Positions 1 to 5,680 of a stretch of DNA of 14,139 bases are shown here, in pieces. The stretch covers positions 1 through 14,139 of the forward strand of contig CAYUCB010000190.1 of NCBI GenBank assembly GCA_964443075.1, written 5' to 3'. Both the position numbers and the translations under genes were made by a program. The notes beneath the pieces were generated by a model. That model was not told where the DNA came from. It worked only from the letters and a program-made list of their open reading frames with translations, and did not search any database. The number at the start of each line of letters is the position of its first letter. Position 1 is the stretch's first letter. This stretch comes from DSQQ01 sp964443075 (lineage in GTDB: Bacteria > Chloroflexota > Anaerolineae > 4572-78 > J111).

Positions 1-2046
1 CCACTCCCCCACCTGTTTTCATCACACCTGAAAGCCGCAACAGTTCTCTTTTTAACGTTTGCCCTCGGCCTGATCCCCATTCTGGCCCAAATGCTGCCCG
101 ACATGCTCACCGAGGGCGACTTTCTGATTGAGGGCAGTGGTTTTGCCCAGGATTTTAGCGCCGATGCGCTGGGGTTTATCATCCCTACCATGCTCCACCC
201 CTGGTGGGGGGGGCTGGTAGAACAAACCAACATCCACGCCTTTGATAAGGGTCAGCATATTTATATCGGTTTTATCCTGTTGGGCCTGCTGCTGGTCGGC
301 TTGCTAACCGGTTATCGCCACCGGGAGATGCGATTTTGGCTCATGGCCGCCCTCGTTTTTGCCCTGCTCTGTCTTGGCCCAATGATTACCTTTAACGGCT
401 ACGCCACCGGCCTGCCCGGCCCCTTTGCGCTGCTACAAAACCTGCCCTTTTTTAAAGGCAATCGCTACCCCAGCCGCTACAGCGTGATGCTCTTGTTAAG
501 CCTCAGCGTTATCGCCGCCTATGCCCTGGTCCAAATTGGCGCCTGGCTGATAAACCGTTCTCAGTCCACTTCCCTCCACCCTCCCCGCTCATCAGCTGAG
601 CAGTCCACTCTCCACCTTCCATCTTCCATCTTCTATCTTCCATCCGCCATCCTTACCCTCATCAGCCTGCTTTTCCTCTTTGAGCACCTCTCCCTGCCGC
701 TGCCCCAATCGGACATGCGCCTGCCGGCCCCCTACCAACAGCTTGCCGCCGAGCCGGATGATTTTACCGTGCTGGACATTCCCTTTGCCTGGCGCAATGG
801 CTTCCGTATCACCGGGCCGCTGACCACTCAATTTATGTTCGGCCAGTTTTACCAGACAGGCCACCAAAAACGGCTGTTGCAAGGCAATACCAGCCGCAAC
901 CCGGCCTTTAAGTTTCAATATTTTACCAATGCCCCGGTCATCAACTCGCTGCTGGCCTTAGAAACCGGAAAAACTTTGCCCCCGGAACGCCTTCAAGCCG
1001 ACCGGGCGATTGCCGCCGCCGCGCTGCGCTTTTTCAACATCCGCTATCTGGTCGTCCGAGCCGATTCTTTCGGCAACCCGGCGGTGACTCCCCAGGCCGT
1101 TATCCCCTACATTGAAACCGCACTGCCGGTAGAGAAAATCCACGATGAGGCGGATTTTAAGATTTACCGGGTCAAACCAGATGAGGAGAACGGGTTGAAG
1201 TCTGACCTCCAACTAAATACCGGCGACCCGCTGGCTCCGCTCTATTTTGGCGAAGGTTGGGGGCTGTTAAGGCCCGGCCAGCCTATCACCGCTTTACGCC
1301 GCCAGGCGCGGTTATTACTGCCGCTTACCGGCGCGGCCCAGCGCCTCAGCCTGTGCCTTCGCCTGCCAGAAGGCTATAGCGGCCCACAAAGCGTGTCACT
1401 TGAATTAAATGGCTGGCAATCTCCCCCGCAGGCAATTGGCCCGGCCTGGCAGGAATTAAATTTTGACCTGCCTCCCGGCGCGGCTCACCCCGGCTTAAAT
1501 GACGTTTGGCTGCATTTCGAGCGGGTCAGCGTTCCGCCGCAGCCCGAAAATCAGGCTTCAGACAGGCTGCTTGATCTAACCGTGCTCAGCGCCGGGGAAG
1601 AAGTAGGCGATTTTGGACATATTTTTGTTAATGGGCGCGATATTTCACCCAATCAGCGCGGTTATAACCTCGCCCTGTTACAGCCGGATGGCCGCCTGTT
1701 GAGAGTCGCCAATTTTGATACCCACCTTGACCCGGCGGCCTCTACCGCCCTGGCCGATTTTTTGGCGGCCGCGCCGGCCAAGGCCATTATCGCCGTGGTA
1801 GCGGCCGATGAAGCCAGCGCCAATCTGGGCGAAATCGCCGTGCAGGCGCTACAAAACGCCGGAGCCAGGGGTGATTTGCGCGGCTGTTTCCGGTGCAGCC
1901 ACGCCTTCATCCGCCCGGCCAATGGCCCTCCTCTGGAAGATCTGGATGCCTTGCGCCCGGTTGGCCTCTCGACTCGCCTGGGCCTGACCGAACCGGCGGC
2001 AGCGGCTGAAATGGCTCACATAACGGTGGCAACAGTTGAGAAGTAA
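1..2046 (+). CDS. Polytopic membrane protein with C-terminal ILEI/PANDER-like domain (5' partial)
   Basis: The reading frame is already open at base 1, so the gene begins outside the window; the first visible ATG (91) is internal and follows a hydrophobic helix at about 40-90. Numbering from that ATG, hydrophobic segments lie near residues 50-70, 80-105, 130-155 and 183-202, the last two separated by a low-complexity loop. A motif like LPFFKGNRYPSRY is typical of large bacterial GT-C/YfhO-like membrane proteins. Residues 390-500 look like a beta-sandwich. Residues 506-633 resemble the ILEI/PANDER (FAM3-like) domain: VNGRDISPNQRGYN, FDTH, IIAVVAADEA and DLRGCFRCSHAFI occur in family order. The likely role is envelope polysaccharide or glycolipid handling, inferred from the architecture; no substrate can be named. 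The TAA stop overlaps the promoter of the next gene. Confidence 0.82.
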   Translation, partial: PLPHLFSSHLKAATVLFLTFALGLIPILAQMLPDMLTEGDFLIEGSGFAQDFSADALGFIIPTMLHPWWGGLVEQTNIHAFDKGQHIYIGFILLGLLLVGLLTGYRHREMRFWLMAALVFALLCLGPMITFNGYATGLPGPFALLQNLPFFKGNRYPSRYSVMLLLSLSVIAAYALVQIGAWLINRSQSTSLHPPRSSAEQSTLHLPSSIFYLPSAILTLISLLFLFEHLSLPLPQSDMRLPAPYQQLAAEPDDFTVLDIPFAWRNGFRITGPLTTQFMFGQFYQTGHQKRLLQGNTSRNPAFKFQYFTNAPVINSLLALETGKTLPPERLQADRAIAAAALRFFNIRYLVVRADSFGNPAVTPQAVIPYIETALPVEKIHDEADFKIYRVKPDEENGLKSDLQLNTGDPLAPLYFGEGWGLLRPGQPITALRRQARLLLPLTGAAQRLSLCLRLPEGYSGPQSVSLELNGWQSPPQAIGPAWQELNFDLPPGAAHPGLNDVWLHFERVSVPPQPENQASDRLLDLTVLSAGEEVGDFGHIFVNGRDISPNQRGYNLALLQPDGRLLRVANFDTHLDPAASTALADFLAAAPAKAIIAVVAADEASANLGEIAVQALQNAGARGDLRGCFRCSHAFIRPANGPPLEDLDALRPVGLSTRLGLTEPAAAAEMAHITVATVEK
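562..653 (+). repeat. Degenerate period-7 array inside the membrane protein gene
   Basis: Units of the form CTTCCAT (CTTCCAT, CTTCCAT, CTTCTAT, CTTCCAT, CCGCCAT) run through about 613-649. They are preceded by two related direct copies beginning CAGTCCACT (562 and 601) and a small palindrome, GCTCA-5-TGAGC. The stretch encodes a Ser/Pro-rich loop (about residues 158-187 from base 91) between two membrane helices and keeps the frame open. Confidence 0.75.
1606..1990 (+). other. ILEI/PANDER (FAM3-like) domain coding segment
   Basis: This segment encodes the final ~128 residues of the membrane protein. In animals the ILEI/PANDER fold is found in the secreted FAM3 proteins. Bacterial copies occur on the C termini of membrane or exported proteins. 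The diagnostic order here is GHIFVNGRD, RGYNLALL, FDTH, an alanine-rich helix, IIAVVAADEAS, a helix ending ALQNAGA, then DLRGCFRCSHAFI. The two cysteines of GCFRC are close together. The assignment is made by motif memory, without a profile search. Confidence 0.65.
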
Positions 2047-2064
2047 GCTTAAGTGTGGTATGAT
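2036..2064 (+). promoter_or_regulatory. Promoter of the cNMP/REC-ATPase operon
   Basis: TTGAGA (2036-2041) and TATGAT (2059-2064) are separated by 17 bp. A TG dinucleotide one base before the -10 makes it an extended -10. Each hexamer differs from the sigma-70 consensus by one base. The expected start of transcription is near 2071, giving a short leader before the ATG at 2089. The -35 overlaps the last codons of the upstream gene. Confidence 0.65.
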
Positions 2065-2088
2065 ACCCAATACAGAAGGGGACAGCCG

Positions 2089-2859
2089 ATGGAAGAAAGT
2101 AAAATTATTAAATATTTAGAACGATTATCCATTTTTCAGGGTGCGCCGGAATCACTACTGGAAAAGTTGGCCGGCAAAGTAACCATGCGCAGCCTGACAA
2201 AAGGAGAGGCCCTGGCTCAAGAGGGCGACCCTAGCGATTCGCTGTTTATTATTCGCACCGGGTGGGTTAAGATTGTGGCTTCGGGGTTTAACCACGAAGA
2301 GGTGGTGCTTAACCAATGCGGCCCAGGCCAGATTGTAGGGGAGATGTCGTTGATTGACCGGCAGCCGCGTTCTAACGCTATGGTAGCTCTCAGCCCCACC
2401 GAGGTATTGGAAATTAGCTACGAGGTGGTGCTGGAAGCCCTGAATGAGTATCCTTTGTTGGCCCTCTCATTTCTGCGCGACATGTCGGACCGGCTGCGCT
2501 TTGCCAATGCCTACATTGAAGAAACCATTGTCTGGTCGCAGCACATTGCCGCCGGTAATTATGATTTTGTGGCGAAGCGGGTCGAAGAAACCCACGCTAC
2601 TATCGTCAGCAGCAACCTGTCTTACCAGGCCCGGGCCAGCGCCTTTTTATCAGCCTTTTTCAAAATGGTTGAAGGGGTTAAGAAACGCGAAGAAAGCTTA
2701 AAACGGCAGGTGCAGGAGCTAACCATTCAAATTGATGAGGTTAAACGCCAGAAGGCGGTTCAAGAACTGACCGAGAGCGAATTTTTTGAAAATCTACAGG
2801 CTACGGCTCATAAACTTCGCCAGCAACGGGCCGACAAGGTTAAAAAATCTTCAGAATAA
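2089..2859 (+). CDS. Cyclic nucleotide-binding domain protein with coiled-coil tail
   Basis: The protein has 256 residues. A cNMP-binding (CRP-like) beta barrel covers about residues 10-125. Its phosphate-binding cassette is visible as GEMSLIDRQPRSNAMVA, with E85, R94 and S95 in the positions that contact the cyclic phosphate and ribose in CRP-type domains. The usual C-terminal helix-turn-helix is absent. Instead residues 145-256 are helical and strongly charged, with heptad-like repeats from about 200, so it is probably a sensor or adaptor and not a transcription factor. The ATG at 2089 is chosen because AGGGGA (2077-2082) lies 6 bases upstream. A GTG at 2053 in the same frame has no ribosome site and falls inside the predicted promoter. 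It is the first gene of the proposed operon and sits directly before a receiver-ATPase, which suggests it feeds cyclic-nucleotide status into that pair (inference). Confidence 0.88.
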   Translation: MEESKIIKYLERLSIFQGAPESLLEKLAGKVTMRSLTKGEALAQEGDPSDSLFIIRTGWVKIVASGFNHEEVVLNQCGPGQIVGEMSLIDRQPRSNAMVALSPTEVLEISYEVVLEALNEYPLLALSFLRDMSDRLRFANAYIEETIVWSQHIAAGNYDFVAKRVEETHATIVSSNLSYQARASAFLSAFFKMVEGVKKREESLKRQVQELTIQIDEVKRQKAVQELTESEFFENLQATAHKLRQQRADKVKKSSE

Positions 2860-2881
2860 CCTGATAACCTGTTAAAAACTA

Positions 2882-2972
2882 AAGAGGCGAAGATACGAAG
2901 AGGCGAAGATACGAAGAGGCGAAGAAGTGATGATAGGGAGATTTCCCTCGCTTCTTCGCCTCCTCGTATCTT
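2882..2972. repeat. Tandem 16-mer array with long hairpin between genes
   Basis: AGAGGCGAAGATACGA is repeated in tandem from 2882. The third copy degenerates; each copy is itself two 8-mers. The segment 2906-2927 then pairs with 2951-2972, 22 bp with one mismatch, and a nested AGGGA/TCCCT stem (2935-2939 with 2944-2948) sits in the loop. No run of T follows, so it is not a classic intrinsic terminator, but in RNA it would be a strong structure between the cNMP gene and the receiver-ATPase gene and could lower downstream expression. Confidence 0.75.
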
Positions 2973-3006
2973 TAGTTAGTGGCTCAATCAAAAAAAGGCC
3001 ACCGCA

Positions 3007-4380
3007 ATGTTAAAAATCATCTATGTTGACGACCACCCCATCAGAGACCCGGTATCTTTAGCCCTGGAATTAAAAGGCTATGAGGTTGTTACGGCCCGAA
3101 ACGGAGCTGAGTGCCTGGAGTTAGCCCATACCTGGCAGCCCGATTTGATTATCATGGATTTGCGCATGCCCAATATGAACGGTTTTGAAGCCACCCGCTT
3201 ACTTCACCATGACCCCACCACCGCCCCTATGCCCATTTTTGTCCTCTCGGCCTGGACCAGCCGCACCTACCGCGAACGCGCCCTGGCGGCCGGCGCCGCC
3301 AAATTTTTCGCCAAACCCGTTAATTTAGAGCGGCTGCTGGATGCGATCGCGCAGTTGCCAAAGCAATATGAAATGGATAGTGTGACAGATAGCCTCTCTC
3401 CTAAACAAAAAGATATTATTATTCCCGCCGTTATAAGAGATAAATTCCACAATCCTCATATTGCGGGGCCACCAATTGTCAATCCTGAAATGTTTTTTGG
3501 CCGTCAAGCTGATGTCGAAAAAATTATAGGCTTGATTAAACATAACTTTGTTATGCTCACCGGTTTCCGTCGCATTGGTAAGACTAGCCTCTTACATCAA
3601 CTGGCTTATCAACTTCAAAAATTAGAAAACCAAAAAGAACAGTTCATTCCCGTTTTAATCAACATAGAAGGCACGCCCGAAGCCGAATTTTTTCATACGC
3701 TGATGGAAGAAATTGCCGGTGCTATCTTGAAAATTCTAGATGTTGAGTTACCCTCCCTGTTATCTTTTAATCTATTAAACACCAACTATTCGGCCCGCGA
3801 CTTTTCCAGAGATTTGCAAACCATCTTGAAGAATTTGGCCGAAACAACACCCCAACCCTCTCATCTGGTTTTGTTATTAGACGAGATGGATACCCTCAAT
3901 GTCTACACCCTGGAAACCCAATCCCAACTGCGGCGGGTTTTTCAACGCTTTACTAACACTAACCTGAGTGTAGTGGTGGCTGGAGCCAAACTACAACAAC
4001 ATTGGGCCGGCGAGAGCAGTCCCTTTTATAATATGTTCATTCTGGTAAAATTAGCTCCCTTCCCCGAAACAGAAGCCCGCCGCTTAATCACCGAGCCGGT
4101 AAAAGGGGTTTACGATTATAACGAAGAGGCTATTAACCACATCTTCAACGCCACCCTGGGCCTGCCTCACCGAATTCAGCAATTATGTTTAGAAATCATC
4201 AATCATTTGCAGGCCACCGCCCCGGAACGCCGCACCATTACCTCTGAAGATGTAGAGACCATCCTGCGCACCATCCACTGGTTGGATGAAGAGATAATCC
4301 CTCAAAAACAAACAGCCCTTCCAGTTCTGGCTGAAAAAAGAGCTACTTATCAAATCCCTATTGACAAGGACATCGAATGA
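3007..4380 (+). CDS. Response-regulator receiver domain fused to P-loop ATPase
   Basis: The protein has 457 residues. Residues 1-118 form a CheY-like receiver: acidic pair D8/D9, phospho-acceptor D51 in IIMDLRMPNMNGFE, S81 and K103 (FAKPV). After a short linker, residues 159-440 form a STAND/AAA-type NTPase: the FFGR entry motif (163-166), Walker A GFRRIGKTS (186-194), Walker B LVLLLDEMD (287-295, D292/E293), a sensor-like segment SVVVAGAK and a helical tail. Phosphorylation of D51 by a histidine kinase not in this window would plausibly gate the ATPase (inference). The start has an AAAAGG element 8 bases upstream. The stop overlaps the next start in ATGA, so the two ATPases are probably made together. 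No DNA-binding or enzymatic output domain is recognised, which makes it an atypical response regulator. Confidence 0.9.
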   Translation: MLKIIYVDDHPIRDPVSLALELKGYEVVTARNGAECLELAHTWQPDLIIMDLRMPNMNGFEATRLLHHDPTTAPMPIFVLSAWTSRTYRERALAAGAAKFFAKPVNLERLLDAIAQLPKQYEMDSVTDSLSPKQKDIIIPAVIRDKFHNPHIAGPPIVNPEMFFGRQADVEKIIGLIKHNFVMLTGFRRIGKTSLLHQLAYQLQKLENQKEQFIPVLINIEGTPEAEFFHTLMEEIAGAILKILDVELPSLLSFNLLNTNYSARDFSRDLQTILKNLAETTPQPSHLVLLLDEMDTLNVYTLETQSQLRRVFQRFTNTNLSVVVAGAKLQQHWAGESSPFYNMFILVKLAPFPETEARRLITEPVKGVYDYNEEAINHIFNATLGLPHRIQQLCLEIINHLQATAPERRTITSEDVETILRTIHWLDEEIIPQKQTALPVLAEKRATYQIPIDKDIE

Positions 4381-5666
4381 CCTCTCCTTACCGTGTTGGC
4401 CCCTGGGTAACCGGCCCTGATTTTTATAATCGAACCGACCTGCTTCACGACATCCTGGCTGGCCCCGTAAATGGGCTGTGGATTATTGGCAACCGGCGGG
4501 TGGGCAAAACCTCGCTGCTGCGGGCGGCGGAACGCCAGGCTGCTCACAGTGAAAGCTATTTGCCCCTGTTCTGGGATATGCAGGGCGACACCCGCGAAAC
4601 ACAATTCATTCAAAGCCTGTTTGAGGCCATTGAGAATGCCCAATGGAGCGAAATTGACCTGCGCTGGCAAAGTTTTGAACTGCCTGACAACGCCCCCACT
4701 CTCAACCAGGCTTTACGCCAGGGAGCCGCCTACGCCCGCCAAAAAAACTACCGGTTATTGCTCTTATGCGATGAGGTTGAGGGCCTTAACCAATTAGGTC
4801 AACAAGAACCCCACGTTTTATCCGAACTGCGGCGGGTGATGCAGCATCACCCGGCCATTCGCACCGTGCTGGCCTCAACCCGCCGCTTAAGCCGGTTGTA
4901 CGCCATTCAACAGCAACAAGATACCTCTCTGTTTCTGGAAGGCTTTGAGCCGCGTTATTTAACCCATTTTAATGACCCCACCGCCGACCAGCTTATCTGT
5001 TGCGCCCAAAGCCAACACCCCCTGACCGTAGATGACGCCCTCAAAGCTAAAATTCGTTACTTCTCAGGCAATCACCCTTTAATTTTGCAAAAGGTCTGCC
5101 AACAATTATTTGACCCAATTATGCCCTCACTGCGGCCCTTTAGGGAAGACGAATTTGTGCTGGACGACCAACTCAGCGGCATGTTTCAGCAGGATTTTGA
5201 CTCGTTAACCCCTGACGAAGCTAATGTATTGCGACATATCAACTCGCAATCTGTATCCCTTGAGCAACTAGAGCAGACTTTCACCGCTATTTCTACCAAC
5301 AGCTTGCGCCGCATCTTGTATGATTTAACTCAACTTGGCTTTTTACGCCGGATAGAAAATCATTATCAAGCCCGAAACCTGCTGCTGGCAGAGTGGCTAG
5401 CTGCCAGCCCCACGTCCCATGCCCCTCAAGGCGGCGTTACCAACCCCATGCTGCGCGAAGTGGCTCAAGAACGCCTGACCGCCCTCCAGCGCCAACTGAT
5501 TGCCTCTATTCGGCATTTAGGGGAATTGGAACTGCGCCAGGCCAAACAGGGCCTGGAAACACCGCCGCACGTCATCACCGAAATTAGCGATTATAACCTA
5601 AAAATCGCCGCCCTTGAGGCTGAGTTGGCCGACCTGGGACAGCCTATTTCCCCCGGCTCAGACTGA
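4377..5666 (+). CDS. STAND/AAA-type ATPase with winged helix and helical C-terminal domain
   Basis: The protein has 429 residues. The N terminus VTGPDFYNR resembles the entry motif of the upstream ATPase. Walker A is GNRRVGKTS (38-46) and Walker B is LLLLCDEVE (128-136, D132/E133). A winged-helix-like segment covers about 276-345 (LTPDEANVL to YQARNLLLAEWL). Residues 356-425 form a charged helical hairpin (ERLTALQRQL to IAALEAELADL) that resembles small effector-associated domains seen at the ends of bacterial conflict and signalling proteins; that resemblance is tentative. The start overlaps the receiver-ATPase stop by 4 bases (ATGA), so translation is coupled. The two ATPases share the RR(I/V)GKTSLL core and look like divergent paralogues that could form a heteromeric complex. 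The target is unknown. Confidence 0.87.
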   Translation: MTSPYRVGPWVTGPDFYNRTDLLHDILAGPVNGLWIIGNRRVGKTSLLRAAERQAAHSESYLPLFWDMQGDTRETQFIQSLFEAIENAQWSEIDLRWQSFELPDNAPTLNQALRQGAAYARQKNYRLLLLCDEVEGLNQLGQQEPHVLSELRRVMQHHPAIRTVLASTRRLSRLYAIQQQQDTSLFLEGFEPRYLTHFNDPTADQLICCAQSQHPLTVDDALKAKIRYFSGNHPLILQKVCQQLFDPIMPSLRPFREDEFVLDDQLSGMFQQDFDSLTPDEANVLRHINSQSVSLEQLEQTFTAISTNSLRRILYDLTQLGFLRRIENHYQARNLLLAEWLAASPTSHAPQGGVTNPMLREVAQERLTALQRQLIASIRHLGELELRQAKQGLETPPHVITEISDYNLKIAALEAELADLGQPISPGSD

Positions 5667-5680
5667 GCGTCAATCCGCCC

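Noticed and set aside
2053..2088. GTG start for the cNMP protein (12 extra residues)
   Set aside because: It lies inside the predicted promoter and lacks a ribosome site, while the ATG at 2089 has a good one.
2882..2930. Direct repeats resembling a small CRISPR array
   Set aside because: The 16-mers are contiguous with no unique spacers, and no cas gene is present.
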